Below are positions 43,546 to 52,934 of a stretch of 64,000 nt of DNA, in pieces. Made by a program: the position numbers and the translations under genes. Numbering within the stretch: the stretch's first letter is position 1; every line of letters begins with the position of its first letter. Origin of the DNA: Polluticoccus soli (GTDB taxonomy: Bacteria > Bacteroidota > Bacteroidia > Chitinophagales > Chitinophagaceae); assembly GCF_029269745.1 (NCBI RefSeq), contig NZ_JARJHT010000001.1, positions 310,001 through 374,000 on the forward strand. Reading direction: 5' to 3'. The notes under the pieces were generated by a model, which was not told where the DNA came from, did no database searches, and saw nothing but the letters and a program-made list of their open reading frames with translations.

Positions 43546-44436
43546 CTATTTGAGCGTGTAGTTTTTGGGGATGGTAAACGGGAAATCGGTAGGGAGGTCA
43601 AATTCCGCTGTATTGAAATTCATGTCCAGGTAATATGGTTCACCATTGTTGCTCAGGTTAATTGCCCTGCTGGTGGCAAATCTGTGGCCTGATACCATGT
43701 CGTAGTTACCATACTGGATCATGCCTTCAGTCTGATTATCCCTGGTACGCATCTGTAGCGAGCGCATGGTGCTATCCGTCTTATTATAACTCAGTAATTG
43801 CCTGATACCACCATCTTCAGTCTCGATACTCAGAGTACCTCCAAAATCGCTTGCGTCCAGCGGCTGGCCGGCCTGGGTGAGCGCGTCGCCCAATATCAGG
43901 TTTTGCATGATGCGGAAGTTGACCGGCGCGGGCAACAGCTTATTAGCCTGGCTAATGTGCATCTTGTAGGCTTCGCGCTGCAAGTAATTGATCAGGAAAA
44001 TGCTGTCGGGCGTAATGTACACACGGGCTACGTTCACTATACCACCCAGCGCCGTCACGTTTACCCAGATGATCTTATCCTTTTGTATACGAATGTTGGC
44101 TGTAAACTCCTGCTTTTGGCCGGTACCGGCATAGTGCATCTTTGCCTTGCCACTAAAAGTGCTAAACGAAGTTGATTTTTGCCAAAGTGGACTAAGTGTA
44201 TTAATAAGCGTTTGTTTTTCTGTGGATACACCAGACTCTGGGGTAGGACTCTTAATCACAACCTCCGGCTTTACTGCAGGCTTTGCACCCGGCGTATCAA
44301 CGGTAACCAGGCCATAGCGCTTCATTTTTGAGGAATCGATGATCTTTACCTGCCTGCGCACCGGCTGCTTTCCCACCTTACACGATGCGAACAACGCTAG
44401 TATTGGCAATAACATCCACAACGTGGACTTACTCAT
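43546..44436 (-). CDS. DUF4292 lipoprotein (296 aa)
   Basis: ATG 44436 starts a lipoprotein signal ending ALFASC; longer in-frame starts up to 44583 would bury it and overlap the upstream gene. The mature part has a Pro/Val-rich linker and then a LolA/LolB-like beta domain (FSTFSGKAKMHYAGTGQKQEFTANIRIQKDKIIWVNVTALGG, where the pattern resembles lipoprotein-carrier folds). DUF4292 genes typically follow a TPR gene in Bacteroidota, as here (8-bp overlap), and often precede an EnvC-type murein hydrolase activator, which is absent here. It may act in outer-membrane assembly; not proven. Confidence 0.85.
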   Translation of the reverse strand: MSKSTLWMLLPILALFASCKVGKQPVRRQVKIIDSSKMKRYGLVTVDTPGAKPAVKPEVVIKSPTPESGVSTEKQTLINTLSPLWQKSTSFSTFSGKAKMHYAGTGQKQEFTANIRIQKDKIIWVNVTALGGIVNVARVYITPDSIFLINYLQREAYKMHISQANKLLPAPVNFRIMQNLILGDALTQAGQPLDASDFGGTLSIETEDGGIRQLLSYNKTDSTMRSLQMRTRDNQTEGMIQYGNYDMVSGHRFATSRAINLSNNGEPYYLDMNFNTAEFDLPTDFPFTIPKNYTLK

Positions 44437-46165
44437 ATATCTTCCGGTCTTGTATTTTTTTATTGAGCTGTTCATTTTCGCTTCCCTTTTCCTTTGCTTT
44501 TTTCCATAGGTCGAGGGCTTTTTCCTGGTTGCCAATCTTAAATTCAACATCTCCCAAGTGATCAAAAAGGGTACCGTCGGCATTTTGCGGATCCGCGTCT
44601 ATAGCTTTTTGCAAATATTCCTTTGCGGGGCCAAATTTACCTTGTTTATACAGTATCCATCCATAAGTATCCATGAATGTTGCCTGCTCCGGCGACAGTT
44701 CGAGGGATTTTTTCGACATCTTCTCGGCAGCATCTAAGCGCTGACCTCTTACTGACAAATAGTATGCATAGTTATTAAGCACGGTCGGATTTTCGGGCAC
44801 CAATTTCAACGCAGTTTCAAACGCGCTATCTGATTCTGAATACTGCCGGGCGCTGTTATAAGCATCGCCCAGGTACATGTAAATCTCCGCCAGTTGCTGC
44901 TTGTCTTCTTCAGGCTGCATATCAGCAGCCCTGTTGAAAGACGTTACTGCTTTTGTGTAGTCTTTCTTATTAGTGTAACCAATGCCGTTCAGCATATGCA
45001 GCACTGCCTGGTTAGGAAACAACTTCAATGCTTTTTCGCTATACACGATAAGCGAGTCAGCGTATTTACGTTCTGAGTAGTTAAAGAGGAAATTTCGCCA
45101 AACGGGAAAACGTGAAGGATCGATAGCCAGCGATCGTTTATACTGCTCCTGCGCTTTTTCGCGCTCATTATTCATAGACAACAGATCTCCATAAACACCT
45201 AATACTTCGGGTTTGTCTTTGTAGTTATCGGCTATGTGTTTAGCTATATCAAGCGCTTCTTTGCGTTGTGCAGCATCGTTGCCGATCTCCTGCATGTAGT
45301 TGACCAATAAAACGAGCTGTGTTTCTGCATCGAACGCCTTATTTAAAAGCGCCTTGCGCACGTAAATCTTGTAGTTTGCCGTATCATTTTTCTTCTTGTA
45401 ATGATCGGCAATGCCCAACTGTACCGCGGGATCGTCGGGGAACAACTGCTCCCCTTTCTTCAGAACCTCAGTGGCCTTTTCCGGTTGTTTATTGTTGTCA
45501 TAAATATCGGCCAGCAATGAGTAAAACTTACCTTCTGAAGGATTCATGTCAATAAGCTCCTGCACCACTTTAGCAGCGCCTTCCACATCGTTCATTTTCA
45601 GATACAGCTGATATTTCTGCATCATCATCTCTTCATCGCGGTCGGTTTTTTCTATCAGCTTGTCAATGGCAGCCAGTGACTTTTTATAATCGCCGGCACG
45701 CTGATGCAACAACGATGATTTCAGGAGATAATCCTCATTAAATTTCTCTTCAGCAGCAAGTTTGTCGTATATCTCAGCCGACTGGGTATACTCGTTTTTG
45801 AATGCAAGTATCTCAGCATACTGAGCCCTGTACCATTTATTGTCTTGCTCCAGTGCAAGTGCTCGCCTTATGTTATCAACTGCTTTATCCGGACGGGCGG
45901 GCAGGTTTAAACGTGCCAGGTCGTAATATGCCCCGGCTGCATCAGGCTTTATTTTGATCACCTGTTCCAGCAGTCGTTCAGCTTCTGCGTTATCGCCTTT
46001 GATGCGTGCTTTTACCGCATCAAAATAGAGCGCGTCTGCTTCAACGCCTTTCAACCCGGCAACCGAGGGTGTTTCACCCGGTTCCTGGGCAGAAAGATTA
46101 CCCGCGACCAGTAGATTAATTATTGCAAAAAGACAAACCTGTCTCCAGTGGCGAAATCCGATCAT
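44429..46165 (-). CDS. Exported TPR-repeat protein (578 aa)
   Basis: The signal peptide ends LLVAGNLSAQ. Almost the whole mature protein is tetratricopeptide repeats, at least ten, for example AGAYYDLARLNLPARPDKAVDNIRRAL, PTVLNNYAYYLSVRGQRLDAAEKM and FMDTYGWILYKQGKFGPAKEYLQKAI. It is a periplasmic protein-interaction scaffold. Its start overlaps the stop of the sugar nucleotidyltransferase (ATGA) and its stop overlaps the DUF4292 gene, so the three are tightly coupled. This gene order is one I recognise from other Bacteroidota. Confidence 0.88.
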   Translation of the reverse strand: MIGFRHWRQVCLFAIINLLVAGNLSAQEPGETPSVAGLKGVEADALYFDAVKARIKGDNAEAERLLEQVIKIKPDAAGAYYDLARLNLPARPDKAVDNIRRALALEQDNKWYRAQYAEILAFKNEYTQSAEIYDKLAAEEKFNEDYLLKSSLLHQRAGDYKKSLAAIDKLIEKTDRDEEMMMQKYQLYLKMNDVEGAAKVVQELIDMNPSEGKFYSLLADIYDNNKQPEKATEVLKKGEQLFPDDPAVQLGIADHYKKKNDTANYKIYVRKALLNKAFDAETQLVLLVNYMQEIGNDAAQRKEALDIAKHIADNYKDKPEVLGVYGDLLSMNNEREKAQEQYKRSLAIDPSRFPVWRNFLFNYSERKYADSLIVYSEKALKLFPNQAVLHMLNGIGYTNKKDYTKAVTSFNRAADMQPEEDKQQLAEIYMYLGDAYNSARQYSESDSAFETALKLVPENPTVLNNYAYYLSVRGQRLDAAEKMSKKSLELSPEQATFMDTYGWILYKQGKFGPAKEYLQKAIDADPQNADGTLFDHLGDVEFKIGNQEKALDLWKKAKEKGSENEQLNKKIQDRKIYE

Positions 46166-47169
46166 ATTTGAGTTGAAAAGTCGCCCAGACTTAGTTCACG
46201 GGGCTTTTCACTGTAATTTACGCTTTTCCCCAACATAGAATTTTGCAGCTGCATATTTTTAACAATACTCTCCTGCCCTACTATGCTGTCGGTTATTCTT
46301 GAGTCTTCAACAACTGCTCCTTTTTCGAGAGAAACATAAGGTCCCACTACCGAATTTTTAATCACCACGTTTTCACCAATGTAGCACGGTGCTATGATCA
46401 CAGAATTTTCCAGCCTGGCAGAGGCTGCTATCAATTGCTCGCTGTCTTTCTTAATGTCGAGTATACGACGGTTGGTATAAACTGTAGCGTCTTTGTTGCC
46501 ACAGTCAAGCCATTCTTCAACCTGATCAGTATAGAACTTCATGCCTTTTTTCAGCATGTGGTCCATTGCGTCTGTAATCTGGTATTCACCTTTCAGCTTG
46601 ATGTCCTCATCAATAAGACGTTGCAGCTCTTTTTTCAGGTTCTCACCATCTTTAAAATAGTATACGCCGATGATGGCCAGGTCTGAGACGAACTCCTTTG
46701 GTTTCTCTACAAATGCTTCGATCTCTCCGACATCGTTGAGCTTTACAACACCAAAAGCTGAAGGATCGTGTACCTTCTGTGTCCAAATGATGGCATCTTT
46801 ATTGGTGTCGATGCTAAACGTGGCTTTGAACAGAGTATCTGCAAAGGCAATAAACACGTTGCCTTTCAGGCTGTCAGCTGCGCAGAGGATAGCATGTGCA
46901 GTTCCCTGTGGCTCGTGCTGATAGCATATTTTCCCTGTGGCGCCGAGACTTTGGGCTACAGACAACAAGTGCTTTTCAACATCAGGACCAAAGCTGGGAC
47001 CAATGATGAAGGCGATCTCGTCTACTTTTTCATTGCTGGTAGCCAGGATGTCCTCCACCAATCGCTGCACGATAGCTTTACCGGCTATTGGGAGCAATGG
47101 TTTTGCTGTAGTAAGTGTATGTGGCCTCATTCGTTTGCCCATACCCGCCATTGGAATAATTATGTTCAT
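46162..47169 (-). CDS. Sugar nucleotidyltransferase with left-handed beta-helix tail (335 aa)
   Basis: The N-terminal ~235 residues are a GT-A-type nucleotidyltransferase: MNIIIPMAGMGKRMRPHTLTTAKPLLPIAGK (G-x-G-x-R and the PKP-type Lys), HEPQGTAHAIL, and WLDCGNKDA. The C-terminal part has hexapeptide-like repeats (VIIAPCYIGENVVIKNSVVGPYVSLEKGAVVED), as in GlmU- and GlgC-like proteins, but is short and lacks an acetyltransferase active site. It may activate glucose-1-P or a related sugar phosphate with dTTP or UTP. Exact nucleotide and sugar cannot be told. It follows dut by 35 bp. Confidence 0.85.
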   Translation of the reverse strand: MNIIIPMAGMGKRMRPHTLTTAKPLLPIAGKAIVQRLVEDILATSNEKVDEIAFIIGPSFGPDVEKHLLSVAQSLGATGKICYQHEPQGTAHAILCAADSLKGNVFIAFADTLFKATFSIDTNKDAIIWTQKVHDPSAFGVVKLNDVGEIEAFVEKPKEFVSDLAIIGVYYFKDGENLKKELQRLIDEDIKLKGEYQITDAMDHMLKKGMKFYTDQVEEWLDCGNKDATVYTNRRILDIKKDSEQLIAASARLENSVIIAPCYIGENVVIKNSVVGPYVSLEKGAVVEDSRITDSIVGQESIVKNMQLQNSMLGKSVNYSEKPRELSLGDFSTQI

Positions 47170-47204
47170 CTTTTAAGAAGTATTCTAAATGCTGTTTAAT
47201 TAGG

Positions 47205-47642
47205 TTATACAGTACCGGAGCTACCAAAGCCACCTGCTCCCCTAACGGTTTCTTCAAGTCCGTCAACAAGGTCCCATGAGGCATGCTCATAACGCGCAAT
47301 AACCATTTGGGCTATGCGTTCGCCATCAGTTATAACCTGGGGCTCGCGCGATAAATTGATCATCGGTACCATGATCTCGCCGCGGTAGTCACTGTCGATA
47401 GTACCAGGCGTGTTTACAAGCGACAGGCCTCGCTTGATGGCGAGACCACTTCGCGGTCGGATCTGCGCCTCATAACCATGTGGCAACGCCATGTAAAGTC
47501 CTGTGGGAATAAGCCTGCGCTCCATAGGTTGAAGCGTTACCTGTTGAGGTAACCAAGCCCTGATATCCATACCCGCGCTGCCGGTTGTTTGATATTCCGG
47601 TAGCTCATGCGGCGATTTATTAACTATCTGCACCTTTATCAC
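47205..47642 (-). CDS. dut: Deoxyuridine 5'-triphosphate nucleotidohydrolase (dUTPase, 145 aa)
   Basis: Hydrolyses dUTP to dUMP and pyrophosphate, keeping uracil out of DNA. All five trimeric dUTPase motifs are visible: SAGMDIRA (1), [11 protein letters not shown] (2), [14 protein letters not shown] (3, with catalytic Asp), GERIAQMVI (4) and [10 protein letters not shown] (5, the flexible C-terminal arm). Length is typical. First gene of the nucleotidyltransferase/TPR/DUF4292 cluster. Confidence 0.96.
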   Translation of the reverse strand: MIKVQIVNKSPHELPEYQTTGSAGMDIRAWLPQQVTLQPMERRLIPTGLYMALPHGYEAQIRPRSGLAIKRGLSLVNTPGTIDSDYRGEIMVPMINLSREPQVITDGERIAQMVIARYEHASWDLVDGLEETVRGAGGFGSSGTV

Positions 47643-47688
47643 GGGCGCAAAGGTAATTTAAAAGCAGTATTGCTCAAACCGGAATATG

Positions 47689-47994
47689 TTATTGCAGTAA
47701 TATGAATTGACTGCTGTTGTAGTAGCGTCCAGCGTAGGATAATAAGACATCGCTGCCTTCAAAAAAAATAAAGTCGGAATTGCTGAGCCGTTTCAGATGA
47801 CGTCTAACCTCAGTCTTCGACACACCGGTTTCCCGGACAATTAGATTCACGTTTATCGGCATTTGCTGGTCACGACTGCTGATCAAGCGGATAGTCCCTA
47901 GAATTTCCCAAGGTGTTGCATTACATTTTGCCGACCATCTCATTTTTAGAAACGCCTGCAGCTTACTAATTACCGATATGAACCAATGTACCAT
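47689..47994 (-). CDS. Small putative winged-helix protein (101 aa)
   Basis: Begins MVHWFISVISKLQAFLKMRW at ATG 47994; a TTG at 48006 is less likely. Residues ~30-85 look like a winged helix: TPWEILGTIRLISS, then PINVNLIVRETGVSKTEVRRHLKRLSNSDFIFFEG, with the SKTEVRRHLKRL recognition-helix pattern of MarR/ArsR-like domains. The hydrophobic N-terminus is unusual for such a protein. It lies upstream of dut in the same direction (46-bp gap) and may regulate the cluster. Family not identified with confidence. Confidence 0.55.
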   Translation of the reverse strand: MVHWFISVISKLQAFLKMRWSAKCNATPWEILGTIRLISSRDQQMPINVNLIVRETGVSKTEVRRHLKRLSNSDFIFFEGSDVLLSYAGRYYNSSQFILLQ

Positions 47995-48100
47995 GACAAA
48001 AACCAAAGAATAATAAATTGAAATCGCCTTATATGTTATTAATGGATGAGCTTACTATTTCTCATTCAATAAGTTACATAGAAAAGACTATGCCAGCCCG

Positions 48101-48144
48101 TAACAAAAGAGAAGGGCAGCCATGGCCGCCCTTCTCTTTTGTTA
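48101..48144. terminator. Strong bidirectional terminator
   Basis: A perfect 17-bp stem (TAACAAAAGAGAAGGGC and its complement) with a ten-base loop AGCCATGGCC. The A-run on the left arm becomes T-rich on the minus-strand transcript, so it ends the leftward surface-protein gene whose stop is at 48157. Confidence 0.9.
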
Positions 48145-48156
48145 TCAAGATGTTTT

Positions 48157-50316
48157 CTACCTGATAAGGTGGAAACTTCCTTTTTTCTTTCTTATTTCCT
48201 GGTCTTCGCACATATATTCAATAAAATACATGTAAGTTCCAGCATCTTGCATAACGCCGTTATATCTTCCGTCCCAGCTAGCCCCGTTCGATTCGGCTTT
48301 ATAAACTACCTGTCCACGGCGATTAGCCACCATAAACGACAATACCCTTTGTTTGCCTGGTGTAATCAACCTGAACAGATCGTTATGACCATCTGAGTTC
48401 GGAGTGAATGCATCCGGCATCATCACATCACAGCATTCTTTTGGATTGGCATATACACTATCCATCGACGAACACTTGTTCAGCCACCTATCAGTAACCC
48501 GAAGTGTAACATAGCCCGGCTCGGGTATCTCTGCCTCTACTTCATTGGTACTGTTGTTCAGGAAGTATAATACAGGGCGCCAGTCATAGATATAGTCCGG
48601 ATGCGCTTTAGCAGCCAGCTGCGAAACACCTCCTATACAGAAATCGTTCTTCAGTGAGATGGTGGCATCGGGATATGCCCGCACGAACACCGATCGCGTA
48701 AACTCTTTAACCGGACAAAGTCTATCACTCTGTATGCCGAGTTTTATTTGTTTTTCGCCGCCGCTGCTCCATGCAAGCTTAAGTGGACTTACATAGGTTG
48801 TATCAGTCACATCCTTTTCATCAACTTTCCAATAGTAGAATGCATTTTCTTTAGTGATATTCAGAGATACCGTATCACCAACACAGGCGTAAACCGACGA
48901 GGCCTGGAAGAAAGGTAAAGGGGCATTGCGCACAAAAACATAATCAGAATCTTCGGTCTTACAACCATATGCTTCTGCAACCACTTTTATCTTCTTCAAC
49001 CCAGGATAATCCCAAATGGCTGTTATGCTGTCTGTGAGTTTGCCCTTCGTAATGCTGCCACCGGCATCAAGATCCCAATAGCAAAGCATGTTATTACCAC
49101 CTGTTGTGTGCGTCTGGATGACTTCGGCTGTATTCTGACAAATTGTATCAGGCGCAGCGATGTGCGTTTCCATGAACGGAATAACCTTAATATTCACGGT
49201 ATCATAGTCATAACAGCCCACGGTATCCGTTATCTTCAGATAGTAGTTAACACTACCTGAAAATGTCGCCGTAGGTGTAGCACAAGTGGTACAGCTAAGT
49301 CCTGCGGCAGGAGACCATTCATAAGTAAAAGGTCCGTTATTACCTGTAACCTTCGGATTTATCAGCATGCTACCAGTGCCATTGCAAAGCACGGTGTCGG
49401 GTGCATTACTTTTAATAATAGACGACCTAACTTCTGCATACAAGGTATCAGCACAACCATAACCCGGATAAGGAGTCAACACTACCGGATAAATACTGCT
49501 TGTAGCAGCATTCGAAACCGTGATAGTCTGAGTGGTGCCAACAATTGAAGCAAAACCTGGCGCATACCAGGTATAGGCCTGGAAACCTGGAGGTGCTTTG
49601 AGTGTTGCGCTACCAACCTGGTTACATTTATAGGTAAAACTTTCAAACAGTTTGCAATCGAGGTCAATATAGCCATAACCAAAGTGCGCACCCAGGGAAC
49701 AATCCCCTGTAGCGAAATCCACAGCCACCGTTCCGCCGGAGTAGCTTGATAGATCAAGACTGGCAGTGGTCCACTCTTTATAGTAGACGTTTACATTGGA
49801 TGCAGACTGTTTAAAACCCGGAATGGTAGAAGAAGCTACAAAATCAAAACTGGCACATGAAATAGGCGTACCCGTAGTTGAATCGTATGCCTTCACCTCA
49901 AAGCGAGGTTGTTCGCTAACCGCATGGTTGGGATCCTCAAATACCACCGCGTAATTGAATATGAGAATATACTTGGTTGTACTCGTCGGCACATGCACAA
50001 AATAGCGTGCGCGTTCGGCTTGAGACCCTGTTGAGTTGTTTCCCAGCTTCAAAGAATATGCCCCCCCGGGTGCAACGATCGGGAACCCACCGTACGGATC
50101 GGTAGCCGCTCCGTTAGTCAGCACATGCCTGTTGGCTACAGGGCCAGAAAGCGTAGGCGTACTAATCGGGCAACACGAGCCGGTATAAAACTGCCAGCTG
50201 TTCAGGTTACCATCCTCAAAATTGATATTGGGCGGGCAATTGACAGAAGTCTGCGCAAAGCCGAAGTATCCTACGTGTAATAATAACACGAGTAGGAAAG
50301 AACGTATAGAGATCAT
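48157..50316 (-). CDS. T9SS gliding-motility-associated (CHU_C) surface protein (719 aa)
   Basis: The signal peptide ends HVGYFGFAQ. Residues ~23-230 form an N-terminal jelly-roll-like domain (NINFEDGNLNSWQFYTGSCC, YSLKLGNNSTGSQAERARYFVHVP), similar to adhesin or carbohydrate-binding modules. Several PKD/Ig-like domains follow (~230-620). The C-terminal ~90 residues are a CHU_C sorting domain: MMPDAFTPNSDGHNDLFRL, FMVANRRGQVVYKAE, WDGRYNGVMQDAGTYMYFIEYMC. Its end is homologous in style to the 1463-residue protein. Secreted through the type IX system; role in adhesion is inference. Confidence 0.9.
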   Translation of the reverse strand: MISIRSFLLVLLLHVGYFGFAQTSVNCPPNINFEDGNLNSWQFYTGSCCPISTPTLSGPVANRHVLTNGAATDPYGGFPIVAPGGAYSLKLGNNSTGSQAERARYFVHVPTSTTKYILIFNYAVVFEDPNHAVSEQPRFEVKAYDSTTGTPISCASFDFVASSTIPGFKQSASNVNVYYKEWTTASLDLSSYSGGTVAVDFATGDCSLGAHFGYGYIDLDCKLFESFTYKCNQVGSATLKAPPGFQAYTWYAPGFASIVGTTQTITVSNAATSSIYPVVLTPYPGYGCADTLYAEVRSSIIKSNAPDTVLCNGTGSMLINPKVTGNNGPFTYEWSPAAGLSCTTCATPTATFSGSVNYYLKITDTVGCYDYDTVNIKVIPFMETHIAAPDTICQNTAEVIQTHTTGGNNMLCYWDLDAGGSITKGKLTDSITAIWDYPGLKKIKVVAEAYGCKTEDSDYVFVRNAPLPFFQASSVYACVGDTVSLNITKENAFYYWKVDEKDVTDTTYVSPLKLAWSSGGEKQIKLGIQSDRLCPVKEFTRSVFVRAYPDATISLKNDFCIGGVSQLAAKAHPDYIYDWRPVLYFLNNSTNEVEAEIPEPGYVTLRVTDRWLNKCSSMDSVYANPKECCDVMMPDAFTPNSDGHNDLFRLITPGKQRVLSFMVANRRGQVVYKAESNGASWDGRYNGVMQDAGTYMYFIEYMCEDQEIRKKKGSFHLIR

Positions 50317-50406
50317 AGGAACGTGTTAAGATTAGGTAAATATAGCCATACATATGGAAATTTCCCAACAGAAATGTCCAATCCCAAAAATTTCCGTTTA
50401 TACTTC

Positions 50407-52083
50407 TTAGTGAACTATGGATGCGACCAGCTTTTGCGTGTATTCATGCTGGGGATTGGTCAACACCTGGTCGACATTGCCACTTTCTACAACCTGACCA
50501 GCGCGCATAACTATCACGCGGTCGCTGATATAATGAACCACTGACAGATCGTGGGATATAAACAGGTAAGACAGATCAAACTCTGCCTGGAGCTCTTTAA
50601 GCAGGTTTAGTATCTGCGCCTGTACGCTAACGTCCAGCGCAGAAACGCTTTCATCACAGATCAATAGTTTTGGTCTTAGCGCCAGTGCCCGGGCAATACC
50701 TAATCGCTGGCGCTGGCCACCTGAAAACTGGTGCGGATAACGTTTATACGAGTCGGCAGGTAGCTGTACGAGGTCAAGTAGACGTTTTGCTTCGCCAACA
50801 CGCTCTCGGGAAGGCACAATATTGTGCACACTTAACGGTTCTATCAGCATATCACCAACGGACATGCGAGGATTAAGCGAGGCAAATGGATCCTGGAATA
50901 TCATCTGGATATCCTTTCTCACTTCGCGCCATTGAGCTGTAGAAAGAGATGCTAGATCTTTGCCATCAAAGATCATTTCGCCCTCACGCACGGGCAATAA
51001 TCCCATGAGACTGCGGCTTACCGTGCTTTTACCGGAACCGCTTTCGCCAACTAGCCCTAGCACTTCTCCTTTCCGCAAAGTAAAAGACACGCCGTCTACT
51101 GCCTTGTAATAATGCAAAGGTTTTCCCAGCCAGTTCTTTTCGTCGGCAAACCATACTTTGAGATCATTGACTACCAGGATGTCCTTGTTATCATTGATAG
51201 GAGGCGAAGGAAATGTCCGTGCTGCTTTTTCCTCACTGTATCTACCTTCCATAAAGTCTGCTATCACCGGCAACGGACTTCCTTTATGTTCAGCAGACGG
51301 CTTACAAGCTACCAGCGCCTGGGTGTATGGATGCTCTGGCGCGTGAAATACTGCAGCGGCCTTTCCATACTCTACCGCTTCTCCTCTGTACATTACCAAT
51401 GCATCGTCTGCTATTTGGGCAGCGAGCGCCAGGTCGTGCGTAATGAAGATCATTGCGATCTTACTCTGCTGTTGCAGTTCCTGCATCAACTCTACCACTT
51501 CTTTCTGAACCGTGACGTCCAATGCAGTTGTCGGTTCATCGGCTATTAGCAATGCGGGCCTGTTGCACATCGCCATAGCTATCATCACACGTTGTTTCTG
51601 TCCGCCCGATAGCTGGTGTGGGTATCTATGATAGATCCGTTCAGGATACGGCAACTTTACCCTGCTCAGCCAGTCGATAGCCAGCAGCTTCGCTTCCCTC
51701 GTGGAAATCGCCTGGTGTTCGAGTATACTTTCGGTAAGCTGCTTACCTATCTTCATCACAGGGTTCAGCGAGCTCATAGGCTCCTGGAAAACCATACTAA
51801 TCTGCCTGCCGCGGATCCGCTGCCATTCAACGGATGAGGCACCAATCAACTCCTGTGACCGTTCGGTTTTTAATTCGATACTACCTGTAACTCTTGCATT
51901 AGACGGCTGCAAGCCCATCAATGACAACGCCGTAAGTGACTTACCGGAACCGCTTTCGCCCACTATTGCCAGCGTTTTACCGGCCCCTAGCGAAAACGAC
52001 AAGTTGTTTACAGCAATGAACTGCTGTTCGCCTCCGAATGCGATGCTTAGATCTTGCACCGATAAAACCGGGTGTTCGTGCAT
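50407..52083 (-). CDS. Double-ATPase ABC transporter protein, oligopeptide/dipeptide type (558 aa)
   Basis: Two complete ABC ATPases in one chain, as in DppD-DppF fusions (YejF/GsiA style). Half 1: Walker [13 protein letters not shown], signature [14 protein letters not shown], Walker [13 protein letters not shown]. Half 2: Walker [13 protein letters not shown], signature [14 protein letters not shown], Walker [13 protein letters not shown]. Each half ends with the oligopeptide-type C-terminal extension ([18 protein letters not shown]). It energises uptake of peptides or similar compounds, yet no permease or binding-protein gene is nearby. The start codon shares bases with the AMP nucleosidase stop (TGATG). 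Confidence 0.93.
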   Translation of the reverse strand: MHEHPVLSVQDLSIAFGGEQQFIAVNNLSFSLGAGKTLAIVGESGSGKSLTALSLMGLQPSNARVTGSIELKTERSQELIGASSVEWQRIRGRQISMVFQEPMSSLNPVMKIGKQLTESILEHQAISTREAKLLAIDWLSRVKLPYPERIYHRYPHQLSGGQKQRVMIAMAMCNRPALLIADEPTTALDVTVQKEVVELMQELQQQSKIAMIFITHDLALAAQIADDALVMYRGEAVEYGKAAAVFHAPEHPYTQALVACKPSAEHKGSPLPVIADFMEGRYSEEKAARTFPSPPINDNKDILVVNDLKVWFADEKNWLGKPLHYYKAVDGVSFTLRKGEVLGLVGESGSGKSTVSRSLMGLLPVREGEMIFDGKDLASLSTAQWREVRKDIQMIFQDPFASLNPRMSVGDMLIEPLSVHNIVPSRERVGEAKRLLDLVQLPADSYKRYPHQFSGGQRQRLGIARALALRPKLLICDESVSALDVSVQAQILNLLKELQAEFDLSYLFISHDLSVVHYISDRVIVMRAGQVVESGNVDQVLTNPQHEYTQKLVASIVH

Positions 52084-52853
52084 CAGAATTTCAGGTGTTT
52101 AACTGTCAGTCCATCGTTGATCAATTGTTTCAAAGAATCTATGCCAATGCGAACATGCATCTCAACATATTTGTTGGTCACAGCGGTATCGCCCTCTGCT
52201 GTTTTTACACCTTCAGGTACCATCGGCTGATCTGAAACCAGTAGCAGAGCTCCGGTAGGTATCTTATTATAAAATCCGACAGAAAATATCGTAGCGGTTT
52301 CCATATCGATTGCCATGGCTCGTATACGGCGCAGGTAATCTTTAAATCCATCGTCATGCTCCCAAACCCGTCTGTTCGTCGTGTAAACCGTGCCTGTCCA
52401 GTAGTCTCGTGCGTAATCCCTGATGGTAGTTGAAATAGCTTTTTGCAGTGCGAAAGACGGTAATGCTGGCACCTCGGGTGGAAAATAGTCGCCGCTGGTA
52501 CCGTCGCCCCTGATGGCTGCGATGGGCAATATCAGGTCTCCTACTTTATTCTTCTTTTTTAAACCCCCACATTTTCCAAGGAACAACACAGCCTTTGGAT
52601 TAATAGCCGACAATAGATCCATAGTAGTGGCAGCGCTGGCACTACCCATTCCAAAATTGATCAGCGTGATCCCATTTGCCGTCGCACACTGCATAGGTTT
52701 GTCCAGCCCAATAATGGGAACTTGGTGCATGTCTGCAAACAACTTTACATAATTGCTAAAATTGCAAAGCAGGATGTAGCCGCCAAACAAATCCAGATCC
52801 TGTCCTGTATACCTTGGCAGCCAGTTTTGTACAATTTCCTGTTTGGTTTTCAT
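52083..52853 (-). CDS. AMP nucleosidase, short Bacteroidota type (256 aa)
   Basis: A phosphorylase-fold enzyme expected to cleave AMP to adenine and ribose-5-phosphate. It shows the nucleoside phosphorylase pattern: ITLINFGMGSASAATTMDLL, AVLFLGKCGGLKKKNKVGDLILP, and MAIDMETATIFSVGFYNKIPTGALLLVSDQP with the base-recognition Glu and Asp. It lacks the extra N-terminal domain of E. coli Amn, as is usual in this phylum. The downstream double-ATPase gene begins in its stop codon, so both are made from one message, but a functional link is unclear. Confidence 0.85.
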   Translation of the reverse strand: MKTKQEIVQNWLPRYTGQDLDLFGGYILLCNFSNYVKLFADMHQVPIIGLDKPMQCATANGITLINFGMGSASAATTMDLLSAINPKAVLFLGKCGGLKKKNKVGDLILPIAAIRGDGTSGDYFPPEVPALPSFALQKAISTTIRDYARDYWTGTVYTTNRRVWEHDDGFKDYLRRIRAMAIDMETATIFSVGFYNKIPTGALLLVSDQPMVPEGVKTAEGDTAVTNKYVEMHVRIGIDSLKQLINDGLTVKHLKF

Positions 52854-52934
52854 ATCTCTATTAAAATTAGTTCAAAAAACATACCGCAACAGCTGTTGTC
52901 TGTTATTAACCCGGAGTTTTTACTTTTACCCCTG

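Noticed and set aside
48118-48127. The palindromic loop AGCCATGGCC as a protein-binding site
   Set aside because: It is the loop of a 17-bp terminator stem; nothing else suggests a separate function.
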